This document shows, piece by piece, positions 39,532 to 48,273 of a stretch of 64,000 bases of DNA (its first letter is position 1; every line of letters starts with the position of its first letter). A model generated the notes under the pieces. It saw only the letters and a list, made by a program, of their open reading frames with translations, was not told where the DNA came from and ran no database searches. The position numbers and the translations under genes were made by a program. The DNA comes from CALDOK01 sp964481655 (GTDB taxonomy: Bacteria; Myxococcota_A; UBA796; JAFGLY01). The stretch is from positions 16,948 through 80,947 of the forward strand of contig CAYZVO010000006.1 in the NCBI GenBank assembly GCA_964481655.1. The letters run 5' to 3'.

Positions 39532-40420
39532 ACGCCCCGGTCTGGTAGTAGCCCTCGAGCAGATCGTCCTTCTCGTGGAAGCGCTCGCGCAGCCAGTCGG
39601 CCAGGGCGTCGGAGCCTTCGGGCAGCTGGTCGATGGGGAAGCGGCGCACGTGCATGTGGGCCCGGGGCGCCAGCCCGCGCACGTACTGCCACAGGCTGGG
39701 CACGCCGTCGACGTAGCCGATGGTCACGTCGTAGACGGCGTCGAGGTGGCCGCGGAGCCCCTCGATGGACGCCGAGAAGCCCTTGGGCCTGGGCACGAGC
39801 ACGTGGCGAGGCTCCCTGAGGCCCCGCTCTCGGGCGAAGGCCTGGGCGGCCTCCAGCTTGCGCGGGGTCATGCGGGTGCCCTCGGAGAAGGAGATCAGCC
39901 AGATGGGGACCTTCCCGTCGTTGATGCGGGCGAAGGTCTGCCGGATGGTGTCGGCGTCGCTGGCCCAGTCCCGGGCCACGAAGATGCAGTCGAGGAACAG
40001 CATGCCCCAGCCCACGCCTGGGGCCCAGGCCAGCTGCTTCTTCACGAAGTACTTCATGTCCCCCAGCCGCCGCTTGGCGATGGCCAGGAACATCAGGAAG
40101 GTGATGTCCGGCATGGCCTGGTGGTTGCTCACCACCATGGCGTTCTCTTCGCTGGGGACGTCGTCTCCCGTGAAGACCACGTCGATGCCGTGGGCCCAGC
40201 GCCCGCTGGCCACGCACAGGCCCCACCAGAAGTCGGCGCAGCCCCGGTTGATGCGCCGGAAGGCCGCGCGGGAGAATGGCCACACCATCAGGCTGGACAT
40301 CTGCACGGCGTTGACCACCAGCAGGGTGTTGAACAGGAACGACGCGAGGCACAGGCCGAACAGGACGCTCTTGATCCGGCTCAGCCCGGACAGGGGATCG
40401 TGCAGCGAGGGCAGGGGCAT
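39515..40420 (-). CDS. LPLAT acyltransferase, YihG/lysocardiolipin-type
   Basis: 301 aa from ATG 40420; longer upstream frame lacks coding character. An N-terminal hydrophobic helix (about 12-35) is followed by the LPLAT motifs NHQAMPD (NHx4D, catalytic His) and FSEGTR (acceptor phosphate binding), then a long C-terminal part with KGFSASIEGL and VTIGYVDG, as in inner-membrane LCLAT/YihG-like acyltransferases. It transfers fatty acyl chains to lysophospholipids. A C9 run lies exactly between the GGAG ribosome site and the ATG, so run-length change would alter translation. Confidence 0.88.
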   Translation of the reverse strand: MPLPSLHDPLSGLSRIKSVLFGLCLASFLFNTLLVVNAVQMSSLMVWPFSRAAFRRINRGCADFWWGLCVASGRWAHGIDVVFTGDDVPSEENAMVVSNHQAMPDITFLMFLAIAKRRLGDMKYFVKKQLAWAPGVGWGMLFLDCIFVARDWASDADTIRQTFARINDGKVPIWLISFSEGTRMTPRKLEAAQAFARERGLREPRHVLVPRPKGFSASIEGLRGHLDAVYDVTIGYVDGVPSLWQYVRGLAPRAHMHVRRFPIDQLPEGSDALADWLRERFHEKDDLLEGYYQTGAFTPLA

Positions 40421-40429
40421 GGGGGGGGG
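40421..40429 (-). repeat. C9 run between ribosome site and start codon
   Basis: Nine G on the plus strand (C9 in the mRNA) form almost the whole SD-to-ATG spacer of the LPLAT gene. Gain or loss of bases would change spacing without touching the protein. Confidence 0.7.
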
Positions 40430-40666
40430 CTCCTGGGCAGATACGCCCCGACTAACGGATTGCGCCCGCCCCAGTGGGGCGATCGCACGGTGACACACGA
40501 AGACATCCTCTGCGGGAAGCCTCCCACCCCGGCACGGGTTGAAGAACTGAACCCTGCCTGCTGCCCTCGACTCGCAAGAGGCACCCTCCCTGGTGGCGAC
40601 GACACTTTCTCCTGCACCGTGGTCGAGGGCGCAGACAGGACCCTTCATCGGGCGCGAAGCCGCGTG

Positions 40667-40672
40667 TATACT
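40667..40672 (+). promoter_or_regulatory. -10-like element TATACT
   Basis: TATACT 23 nt before the ATG of the DT-linker lipoprotein, in the 275-nt gap 40421-40695. The rest of the gap shows a 6-bp hairpin (40467-40481) and no convincing gene. No clear -35 is seen. Confidence 0.4.
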
Positions 40673-40695
40673 CCCCGGACAACCAGGGAGAACCC

Positions 40696-41400
40696 ATGCG
40701 CAACCTGCTTCCGATCCTCGCCCTCTTCGCCCTGCCGGCCACCCTCATCGCCTGCGGCGAGAAGTGCGAAGACAGCGGCCCGGACACCGTCGAGGGCGAC
40801 ACGGACACGGACACCGACACGGACACGGACACCGACACCGACACCGACACCGACTGCTCGGCGGCGGCCCTCGAGGCGGTGACCGCCATGGTGGGGACCT
40901 TCGAGGGCAGCTGGGAGATGTTCGGCCTCGACGCCGATGACGAGGTCATCAGCGCCATGATCTGGACCGACGTGGCCACCGCCAGCGACCCGGTCGCCGA
41001 GGAGACCCGGGCCTATGTCAGCGTCACCGACGTGATGGACATGGGCCGGCGCAGGGAGATGGAGCAGAGCTGGATCGAAGGCGTGATGATCGAGGACGAC
41101 TGCTCGGTGGGCGTGGCCTTCATGGAGATGGAGGGCGAGGTCACCGAGATGCCCGAGATCGAGGACGGGCACGTCCAGTACGAATCCCCGGTCACCGCCA
41201 ACGACCTGTGGTTCTTCGAGAACATCAACAGCAACAACCTGGTGGCCGGCACCCACACCACGGACAAGTACGTGACCTACCCCGAGGGTGTGGAGACCCA
41301 CGACATCACCCGCACAACCCAGATCGAGTACAGCGCGGGCAGCGACACGGTGGTGCTCGAGTTCGTGAGCCTGACGGGCCAACACCGCAAGGTCGAATAG
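40696..41400 (+). CDS. Lipoprotein with Asp-Thr repeat linker
   Basis: 234 aa, ATG 40696 (AGGGAG upstream). Lipoprotein signal ATLIAC (Cys20). Residues 35-53 are (DT)n. The C-terminal domain of about 180 residues is acidic and Met-rich (MEMEGEVTEM) with beta-strand alternation, plausibly a lipocalin- or YceI-like small barrel, but no motif settles it. Function unknown. Same linker style as 35061-35786, although the C-terminal domains differ. Confidence 0.7.
   Translation: MRNLLPILALFALPATLIACGEKCEDSGPDTVEGDTDTDTDTDTDTDTDTDTDCSAAALEAVTAMVGTFEGSWEMFGLDADDEVISAMIWTDVATASDPVAEETRAYVSVTDVMDMGRRREMEQSWIEGVMIEDDCSVGVAFMEMEGEVTEMPEIEDGHVQYESPVTANDLWFFENINSNNLVAGTHTTDKYVTYPEGVETHDITRTTQIEYSAGSDTVVLEFVSLTGQHRKVE
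40798..40854 (+). repeat. GACACN tandem repeat coding for (Asp-Thr)n
   Basis: Nineteen codons of alternating Asp and Thr, a near-perfect hexanucleotide repeat and therefore likely length-variable between strains. Confidence 0.85.
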
Positions 41401-41431
41401 AGGGACCCCTCCCCTCACCCCAGGACACTCC

Positions 41432-42586
41432 GTGGACCCGGGCCTGTTCGTGGCCATCCTGGCCGCCGTCACCGTCACCGCCGCCTCCCTGGGGATCGCC
41501 CAGCTCGCGACCAAGGGCCGTGAGCAGGACGACGCCCACCGAGACGAGCTGCTCCGCCAGCTGGCCCTGTCCCACGGCGGGCGCTGGCAGGACGGGGGCT
41601 GGGGTGAGACGAGCTCCGCCCTCTTCGCACGCGGCGAGGACAGCCTGGCCTTGCGGCGGGCTACCGTGGCCGAGAGCGAGTCGGGCCGGGGGCTGGTCCT
41701 GGAGCTCACCCTGCCGACGCAGCTCCCCCACCTGGCGATCTACCCGGGGGGACAGCAGTACGGCATCGCCAAGCTGCTCACCGGCCAGGACATCCAGATC
41801 GGGCACGCGGAGATCGACGCCCGCTTCCGCATCCGCGGCGACGACGAGGCGGCCGTGTGCGCGATGCTCCGCGGGGAGTCGGTCCGGATCCTGCTGGCCC
41901 TCGAGCGCGAGGTGGCCTGGGCGGGCGTGAAGCTGTCCCTCGAGCCCGGGCCCGAGCCAGGGACCAGCAAGCTGCAGGTGGTGCGCACCGAGTTCCCCAC
42001 CGGCCCCGGCATGCTCGAGCTGCACGTCGACCGCTGCTGCGAGCTCGGCGAGGCCCTGACCGCCGGCTGGATGAAGCCCTGGACCGACGCCGCCGGCCGC
42101 TGGCGGCTGCAGATGCAGCGCGGGGCCGCCGCGTCCTGGCGGGCCCTCGAGGGCGAGGTCGCCGGCGTGCCGATCCGGGTGCGCGAGGGGAGCGAGCGCG
42201 GGGTCGCCACGACCTGGATCGAGCTGCGCTTCACCACCATCAGCGGGCTGCGCGCAGCCGCGAAGGAGCAGGCGCAGCGGGCCGGCTGGCACGCCATCTG
42301 CGCACCGGTGGGCAACCCCGTGCTGGACATGCTGGTCTCTGCCAAGGCCCGGGACCGGGCCCAGCTGAAGCGGCTGCTGTCGGGGGACGATCTCACCGGG
42401 CTGGTGCTCGAGGTCCTGCACGGGAACCCGGGCTCCGAGCTGAACCAGCAGGGCCTGACCGTGTGCATGGCCGGGCACGGCCTCCAGGACCTGGTGGGCC
42501 CCATCCAGCAAGCCCTCGAGCTGACCCGGGCGCTGCAGGCCCGGCTGCGGCAGTTGAACGAGGGGGCCCGGCCCCCGGTGGGATAG
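41432..42586 (+). CDS. Hypothetical protein with N-terminal membrane anchor
   Basis: 384 aa from GTG 41432. One hydrophobic helix at residues 4-26 (LFVAILAAVTVTAASLGIAQL), the rest cytoplasmic or periplasmic with two similar-looking alpha/beta halves (each with a strand such as LELHVDR or IELRFTT followed by a helix), ending in a helical segment. It has no catalytic motif I recognise. It is 31 nt after the upstream lipoprotein stop and 24 nt before the acyltransferase gene, so it may be transcribed with either. Confidence 0.65.
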   Translation: MDPGLFVAILAAVTVTAASLGIAQLATKGREQDDAHRDELLRQLALSHGGRWQDGGWGETSSALFARGEDSLALRRATVAESESGRGLVLELTLPTQLPHLAIYPGGQQYGIAKLLTGQDIQIGHAEIDARFRIRGDDEAAVCAMLRGESVRILLALEREVAWAGVKLSLEPGPEPGTSKLQVVRTEFPTGPGMLELHVDRCCELGEALTAGWMKPWTDAAGRWRLQMQRGAAASWRALEGEVAGVPIRVREGSERGVATTWIELRFTTISGLRAAAKEQAQRAGWHAICAPVGNPVLDMLVSAKARDRAQLKRLLSGDDLTGLVLEVLHGNPGSELNQQGLTVCMAGHGLQDLVGPIQQALELTRALQARLRQLNEGARPPVG

Positions 42587-42610
42587 GGGGCCCACGACCC
42601 CGGAGTCCCC

Positions 42611-43222
42611 GTGCCCGACACCCCCCACCTGCCCCGCTGCAACCCCGTCGCCCGCGTGCTCGGCAAGCTGCTGTGCCTGCTCACCGGCTGGCGCATGGTG
42701 GGCGAGGTGCACGCCGTGGACAAGGCCGTGATCATCGCCTCGCCCCACACCAGCAACTGGGACATCGTCTACGCCCTGATTGCGGGCTGGAGCGTGGGGG
42801 TGAGCTTCCACTTCCTCATCAAGGCCAGCCACATCGAGGGCCCCCTGGGCTGGCTCATCAGGTCCCTCAACGGCATCCCGGTGGACCGCTCGGCCCCCCA
42901 GGGGCTGGTTGAACAGGCCGCCGAGCGCTTCGAGCAGAGCGAGCGGCTGCTGCTGATGGTCCCCGCCGCCGGCACCCGCAGCTACCGGCCGTACTGGAAG
43001 TCGGGCTTCTACTGGATGGCCAAGGCCGCGGACGTCCCCATCTGTCTGGGCTTCCTGGACTACCCCCGCAAGCAGGCCAGCCTGGGCCCCCTGCTCTACC
43101 CGGGGGAGGATCTCGGCGCGGACATGGACACCATCCGGGCCGCCTACGAGGGCAAGGTCGGCAAGCACCCCGACAAGGTCAGCCGCATCAGGCTGAGGGC
43201 CGAGGAAGAAGAGTCGACCTAA
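42611..43222 (+). CDS. Small LPLAT acyltransferase with altered acceptor motif
   Basis: 203 aa from GTG 42611. The catalytic block SPHTSNWDI (HxxxxD) is intact and is typical of short 1-acylglycerol-3-phosphate acyltransferase-like proteins, as is YWKSGFYWMA. Where relatives have PEGTRS the sequence reads PAAGTRS, so the acceptor-binding Glu is missing and one residue is inserted. The protein may use a different acceptor or be weakened. No membrane helix beyond a hydrophobic N-terminus. The C-terminus is a charged tail (RAEEEE). A second LPLAT lies 2 kb upstream on the other strand. Confidence 0.82.
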   Translation: MPDTPHLPRCNPVARVLGKLLCLLTGWRMVGEVHAVDKAVIIASPHTSNWDIVYALIAGWSVGVSFHFLIKASHIEGPLGWLIRSLNGIPVDRSAPQGLVEQAAERFEQSERLLLMVPAAGTRSYRPYWKSGFYWMAKAADVPICLGFLDYPRKQASLGPLLYPGEDLGADMDTIRAAYEGKVGKHPDKVSRIRLRAEEEEST

Positions 43223-43254
43223 GGGCGGGGTTTGACCACCCGCTACGGCGCCCG

Positions 43255-44313
43255 TCAGTCAGAGATGCCCTCCCACAGCACCAGCCCCGTCCGGGACAGC
43301 TGTACGAAGTGGTGCATGTCGGTGTAGACCGCCATCGGCACCATCGCGTCCAGGGCCGCGGGGTCGTCGCGATACACCAGCACCGTGCCCTGCTGCCCGA
43401 AGAGACGGTCCTGCCACAGGTCGAGCAACACATCGATCTCGGCCCGATACAGGCCGTGCCCGGAGGACGACGACACCGGCACCGCGGGATCGCGCATCAT
43501 CACGCAGTCGTCCATGTCCATGGACCATTCCTGCAAGTCCACGGCGGTCTCCGCGGCCAGCAGGCGCTGGGCCAACCAGGGACGCAGCGTCGCCCCCGCG
43601 TCGCCCACATCCTCGAAGACCAGCCGGGCGTCCCCACCGGCGGGCAGGGTGTCGAGACGAGCGACGCTCACCGCCTCGCCGTCGCGCCTCACCACCGCCA
43701 GGTCGTGCACGGGCCAGGGGCCGTCGTTGAACGCGCGCCCCTGCTCGATCCTCACCGCGGGCTGCTCCCGGGTCTCGGCCTCGTAGAACAGGAAGCGCTC
43801 GGTCTCGCCGCCCCGGCTGACCCACAGGGCCCCGTCCACGGCCCTCAGGTCCCGCACCCACTCCGCCTCCGTGGACCGCGGCTCCCCCCGTGCATCGGCC
43901 TCGAGGCTCAAGGCGTCCCATGCCAACTGCACGCCGGCGTCCCCGCTGACCCGCGGCGGGTAGACCCGATCAGCCTGGGGATACCAGACCGAGGGCCGCC
44001 CCTGGGTGAAGCCCAGCTCGAGCGCCACAGGCACCGCCACGCCCCACAGCTTGGGGCTGTAGAACTGCAGCACGGGGATCTCCCGCTCGCCCCCGTCGGC
44101 GGGCAGGCTACGCACCGGCACAGCGCTGTCCGCGGGCGCTGTGCCAGCCGGGTGGCGGTGGAACCAGCCGGGGAGCGACGACGGCTGGGGCTCCGCGTCG
44201 GGCCCGTGGAAGACCTGCACCCCCCACTCGTGCACCACCAGCGGGGCCGCGCACCAGGACTTGGCGTCGGCGGGTGCGGTGACCAGCAGCGCGATGGCGA
44301 GCAGCGGACCCAT
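43255..44313 (-). CDS. HEWG-motif secreted protein (copy 2 of a tandem pair)
   Basis: 352 aa from ATG 44313, which overlaps the upstream TGA by 1 nt (TGATG). Signal peptide ending PADA, then SWCAAPLVVHEWGVQVF. Later conserved blocks shared with the upstream paralogue: WYPQAD, FLFYEA(E/D)T, CVMxRDPAVPV near 285 and YTDMHHFVQL near the end. The HEWG motif also occurs in uncharacterised secreted proteins of other bacteria as far as I recall. Conserved His, Glu, Asp and Cys could form a metal or catalytic site, but no function is known. Probably periplasmic or secreted. Confidence 0.75.
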   Translation of the reverse strand: MGPLLAIALLVTAPADAKSWCAAPLVVHEWGVQVFHGPDAEPQPSSLPGWFHRHPAGTAPADSAVPVRSLPADGGEREIPVLQFYSPKLWGVAVPVALELGFTQGRPSVWYPQADRVYPPRVSGDAGVQLAWDALSLEADARGEPRSTEAEWVRDLRAVDGALWVSRGGETERFLFYEAETREQPAVRIEQGRAFNDGPWPVHDLAVVRRDGEAVSVARLDTLPAGGDARLVFEDVGDAGATLRPWLAQRLLAAETAVDLQEWSMDMDDCVMMRDPAVPVSSSSGHGLYRAEIDVLLDLWQDRLFGQQGTVLVYRDDPAALDAMVPMAVYTDMHHFVQLSRTGLVLWEGISD

Positions 44314-45488
44314 CAGGAACCCGCCGCCGTCATGCCGGCCAGATCCAGGCCCTGCCACAGCACCAGGCCCAGGCGGCGCAGCTCCACGAAGTGGAACATG
44401 TCCGTGTAGATGGACAGGGGCATCAGCTCCGCCAGGGCCGCCGTGTCCTCGCGATACAGGATGACTGTGTCATCCGTCTCGAAGAAGCGCTCACCCCAGA
44501 CCTCCATGATGGCCTCGACCTCGGCCTCGAAGAGCCGGTGCCCCTCGGCCTGCGTCACCGGCACCGCCGGATCGCGGCCCATGACGCAGTCCTCCCGGGC
44601 CCAGCTGTAGTCGGTGGCGGGCTCCGGCTCGGCGTGATCGGTGATGGCGTCGGCGATCAGGGCACGGGGGTCATCGGGGCCGGGGCCGTCCAGCAGGAAC
44701 CCCGCGCTGGACCCCGCGGGGATCTGCGGCGCGTAGAAGCCCACGGAGCCCCCCTCGGCCAGCACCAGCACCGAGTGGACCGGGTGCTCGGTGTCATTGT
44801 GCAGCAGGTAGTGGGGCCGATCCGGCGCCCAGGTGCTGCCCCGCTCCACCCGCAGGGCCGGGCGCTCGTGGGTGTCGGCCTCGTAGAACAGGAAGCGCTC
44901 GCTCTCGCCGTCGTGGTTGACCCACAGGGCGTCCAGGTCCCGCAGCGTGGGGACCCAGCCGATGTCCGTATCCAGCGGCTCGCTCGCGGGCTCAGCGCTG
45001 AGCCCCAGGGCGTCCCAGACCAGCTGGGCGGTGGGGTCGCCGGGCAGGGGTCCGGCCCCGGCGCCGGCATAGGGCTGGCGCTCGGCCCTCTGTTCCCGCA
45101 GCTCCACGAGCTGCCGCCGGGCCGCGTCGCCGTTGGCCTGATCCGCCGCACGCAGCAGGTCCGCCTGGGGGTACCAGGCCGCCGCCTCGCCCTGGGAGAA
45201 GCCCACCTCGACCGCCAGCGGCACGGCCTGGGCCCAGCGGGCAGGGGCGTAGAAGTGCACCACCGGCAGGGTGCGCACGCCGGAGTCCGCCGGCAGGTCG
45301 CGCACCGGCGTGCCCTCGGGGCCGGCCGCCGCGGCCTCGCCGTGGAACCAGGCGGGCATGGCCACCGGGGGCTGCTGGTGCCCGTCGGCGTCGAAGACCT
45401 GCACCCCCCACTCGTGGGCGTGCAGGGGGTAGGCGCACCAGGACTCGGCCTGGACGGCGGTGGCGAGCAGGGCGGCGACGAGCAGCAT
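44313..45488 (-). CDS. HEWG-motif secreted protein (copy 1 of a tandem pair)
   Basis: 391 aa, ATG 45488 with GGAG seven bases upstream. Signal peptide ending AVQA, then SWCAYPLHAHEWGVQVF, WYPQAD, a ~30-residue insertion relative to copy 2 (about 150-180), FLFYEADT, CVMGRDPAVPV and YTDMFHFVEL. The two genes are a tandem duplication with translational coupling, so both products are probably made in a fixed ratio. Function unknown. A hairpin lies in the 114-nt gap upstream. Confidence 0.78.
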   Translation of the reverse strand: MLLVAALLATAVQAESWCAYPLHAHEWGVQVFDADGHQQPPVAMPAWFHGEAAAAGPEGTPVRDLPADSGVRTLPVVHFYAPARWAQAVPLAVEVGFSQGEAAAWYPQADLLRAADQANGDAARRQLVELREQRAERQPYAGAGAGPLPGDPTAQLVWDALGLSAEPASEPLDTDIGWVPTLRDLDALWVNHDGESERFLFYEADTHERPALRVERGSTWAPDRPHYLLHNDTEHPVHSVLVLAEGGSVGFYAPQIPAGSSAGFLLDGPGPDDPRALIADAITDHAEPEPATDYSWAREDCVMGRDPAVPVTQAEGHRLFEAEVEAIMEVWGERFFETDDTVILYREDTAALAELMPLSIYTDMFHFVELRRLGLVLWQGLDLAGMTAAGS

Positions 45489-45562
45489 GACAACTCCGGG
45501 TGGCAGGCCTGGGACAACGCCCGAGGGCCTGCGGTTCTTTCACCCGGGGAATGCCCGCCTGC

Positions 45563-45583
45563 GGGAGCACATGAAGTGCTCCC
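45563..45583 (-). terminator. 8-bp hairpin between the TPM gene and the HEWG pair
   Basis: GGGAGCAC and its reverse complement flank a 5-nt loop (45571-45575), about 20 nt after the TPM-gene stop on the minus strand. No T run follows, so it could be a weak terminator or an mRNA-end stabiliser. Confidence 0.45.
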
Positions 45584-45602
45584 CTGGGGTTGGGCGAGGA
45601 CG

Positions 45603-48134
45603 CTAGAACTTGCGGCCCGCGCTGCGGCTGCGGCTGCGGGTCTTGCGCCCGGAGGATCGACTGCGGGAGCGCCCGAAGGAGCCGCCGGACGAGCGCCTGC
45701 TGGAGGAGGATCGGCGGCTGGAGCTTCCGAAGCTCGAGAAGCTCGAGCGGCTGCTGCTCGACGAGCTGGACGACCGTCGGATCTCCCGGCGCATCCGCTC
45801 GATCTCGTCCCGCTCACGCTGGGCGCGGCGCTCGGCCTCGCGCCGGCGGCGCTCTTCGGCGCGGCGGATGGCCTCGAGGCGGGCCTGCTCAGCGCGCCAG
45901 GCGGTGCGGGCGGCGACCACGCCGGTGTTCCAGGTGCTCAAGATCTCCCGGGCGCGGTCGCGTCGGGTCGCCCAGTCGGTGGGCACGCCGGAGCTCCAGT
46001 CCCGCTCGAGGGCGGTGCGCAGCCCGTCGCCCTCGCCGAGGCGAGAGGGATCGCCGAACACTCCGAAGCGGCCCAGCTCCGCCAGCCGGGAATCCCGAGC
46101 TTCCTTCAACGAGGCGAAGAGCTCCTGAGCCTCCCGACGGGCGGCCTCGAGCTTGGCCAGCACCGCGGTGAGCTCGGCCAGGTCGCGGATGGCCTCGCCG
46201 TGCTCGTCCAGGGATCGCTGGGCCGAGGCCTCGGCCGCGACGTGGCGCCCCTCGTCGAGCTGGGCCCGGGCCGTCGCCGCGGCCGTCCGGCACTGGGCGA
46301 GGTCTTCGCTGGCCTCGCCGATCTCGGTCCAGGCCCCATGCAGGGAGGCCAGATCGTGCTCACCCGCAAGCGCCTGGGCCCGCGCCGTGGCGCGCTCGAG
46401 CTCCAGCTCCAGCTCGGCGAGCCGATCCGCGGCCCGCTTCACCAGCCCGGGCGCGGCCTCCACCGACGCCAACAGCCGCTGCTTGCGGTCCACCAGCTCA
46501 TCGCAGGCGTCGTCCAGCGCGTCCAGCGCCGCGTGGAAGGCCTCGGCATCGGGGTCCTCGTCCCCCATGGCGATGGCGCGGACGCGCTGCAGAGCATCCT
46601 CGGCCCGCTCCCGCGCGGGCGCAGGATCCCGCTCCGGGTCGTCGATCACGGTCTCGAGACCCTCGACCGAGGGCTCCTGGGCTTGCTGCCAGACCGACGC
46701 GGCCTGCTCGAGCCCCAGCACCACCGCCAGCACCAGCTCCTCGAGCTCGTCGTCAAGCTCGATGGTCTCTTCGAGGGCGTCCAGGTAGTCCACCGGGTCT
46801 TCCCGGCGCTGGGCGTCCAGCCGCTCCCAGGCGGCCTCGGGGTCCTCGAGCAGCGGGTGTTCCTCGACCCAGGCGTGGGGCAGGCCCGCCTCGTCCAGGG
46901 CGGCCAGCATGGCATCGAGGTCATCGCGGGGCAGGTCTTGCTCTGCCTTGTGCAGCGAGGCCTCCACGGCGTCCAGCAGCCGCTGCCAGCCCTGCTTGGC
47001 GCTGCCGAAGCGCTCCTCGAGGCCCTGCATGAAGGCCGCGGGCTCCACCTCGAGGACCTTGTCCGGCGCGGGGAAGAGCCGGTCCTGGGTCTGCTCGGTG
47101 CGGATCTCGAAGCGCCCCTCGAGCCGCTCGATGCCGTCGCGCCAGGGGGCCACGGAGAAGAAACCCGCCGCGGCCGCGGCGTCGGCCGCGCAGCTCTCGA
47201 CGTGGCGGGCCAGGCCCCCGAGCCCCGCCGGGCTCTCGTCCACGTCGTGGCTGACGTCTTCGTACAGGGCGGTGGTGACCGGCCCCTTGAGCCTCAGGTC
47301 CACGATCTTGTCCCGCAGCTCCACGTCGATGCGGAAGTCGGCGAAGTTGCCGTCGGCGGCCTCGAGCTGCGCCTGCAGCCGGGCTGCGGCCTCCAAGAAG
47401 CGCCTGCGGAACCCCATCGCGGCCAGCTTGAAGAACGCGATCAGACCCAACAGCAGGGTGAGCCCCAGGCCCAGCCCGCCCCACAGGGCCCAGCGCTTCA
47501 GCGCGGCGTTGCGCTCGATCCGCCGCTGCTCCGCGGCGACACGCTCGGCCTCTTCCCGCTCGGCCCGCTCCACGGCGGCCTGGGCCTCGGCCTCGATGCG
47601 GGCCAGCTCACCGACGATGTGGCCGTCGAGCCCGCCGACCAACTGCGCCAGGGCGCCGTCCATGTCGCCGGCCTGGGCCTTGGGCATGAAGTGGGTGTCG
47701 ATGATGGGCAGCAGCGCGTCGTTGTGCAGGCTCAGCTCGCTGTCCCAGCGGGAGCCGGTGACCACCCGCACCTCGCGGTCGTCCATGGCCAGCAGCACCA
47801 GGGACCCCTCGGTGCCGTCGTAGCCGCCATCGACCGGGGCCTCGAGCAGGCCCGCGGCGGTGCGCCACTCGGACCAGAGCGCCTCGATGACATCGTGGGT
47901 CTCGCTCTCGTGTCCAGGCTCGATGCTCCCGTCGATCACCTGTTCGTAGATGGCGACGTAGACGGGGTGCTCGGTCTCGGCCACCGCGGCGCGGACCGCC
48001 TGGCTCGGGAAGCGGTAGTCCTCCGGGACCAGGTAGACACGCTGGCCGGGCTCGAACGCGGGCAGCTCGACGGCGTGGGCGGCGGGGGCCAGACCGAGGG
48101 ACGCGAGGCAGGCGAGGGCGAAGACGTGCTGCAT
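45603..48134 (-). CDS. TPM-domain membrane protein with long coiled coil and Ser/Arg-rich tail
   Basis: 843 aa, ATG 48134 with GGAGG upstream. A signal peptide (ending AHA) is followed by a TPM-type domain at about 25-170 (ETEHPVYVAIYEQVIDG, EGSLVLLAMDDREVRV), the fold of Psb32/MOLO-1 envelope proteins. A short coiled segment, one transmembrane helix (about 215-240), then ~500 residues of cytoplasmic, acidic, coiled-coil-rich sequence follow. The final ~65 residues are almost only Ser, Arg, Gly and Phe (SSSSSSSSR, RSRSRSSGRK), resembling eukaryotic RS domains or nucleic-acid-binding low-complexity tails. Extracytoplasmic sensing or repair linked to a cytoplasmic condensate-like tail is inference. 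Confidence 0.8.
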   Translation of the reverse strand: MQHVFALACLASLGLAPAAHAVELPAFEPGQRVYLVPEDYRFPSQAVRAAVAETEHPVYVAIYEQVIDGSIEPGHESETHDVIEALWSEWRTAAGLLEAPVDGGYDGTEGSLVLLAMDDREVRVVTGSRWDSELSLHNDALLPIIDTHFMPKAQAGDMDGALAQLVGGLDGHIVGELARIEAEAQAAVERAEREEAERVAAEQRRIERNAALKRWALWGGLGLGLTLLLGLIAFFKLAAMGFRRRFLEAAARLQAQLEAADGNFADFRIDVELRDKIVDLRLKGPVTTALYEDVSHDVDESPAGLGGLARHVESCAADAAAAAGFFSVAPWRDGIERLEGRFEIRTEQTQDRLFPAPDKVLEVEPAAFMQGLEERFGSAKQGWQRLLDAVEASLHKAEQDLPRDDLDAMLAALDEAGLPHAWVEEHPLLEDPEAAWERLDAQRREDPVDYLDALEETIELDDELEELVLAVVLGLEQAASVWQQAQEPSVEGLETVIDDPERDPAPARERAEDALQRVRAIAMGDEDPDAEAFHAALDALDDACDELVDRKQRLLASVEAAPGLVKRAADRLAELELELERATARAQALAGEHDLASLHGAWTEIGEASEDLAQCRTAAATARAQLDEGRHVAAEASAQRSLDEHGEAIRDLAELTAVLAKLEAARREAQELFASLKEARDSRLAELGRFGVFGDPSRLGEGDGLRTALERDWSSGVPTDWATRRDRAREILSTWNTGVVAARTAWRAEQARLEAIRRAEERRRREAERRAQRERDEIERMRREIRRSSSSSSSSRSSFSSFGSSSRRSSSSRRSSGGSFGRSRSRSSGRKTRSRSRSAGRKF

Positions 48135-48273
48135 GGAGCCTCCAGGGGGGAGAGCCTATCGCGACGGGCCGGGAACCGTTCTCGAACGCGAGTGATCCCT
48201 CTGACCACCCGGGCGCACCAGGGGGGTGAAGGGTCAGTGTGCGACATCCCCGGTTCCGTCAATGGAGGCTGCC

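Noticed and set aside
40421..40695. Possible small RNA or small gene in the 275-nt gap
   Set aside because: Only a 6-bp hairpin and a -10-like element were found; no short frame has both a ribosome site and plausible codons.
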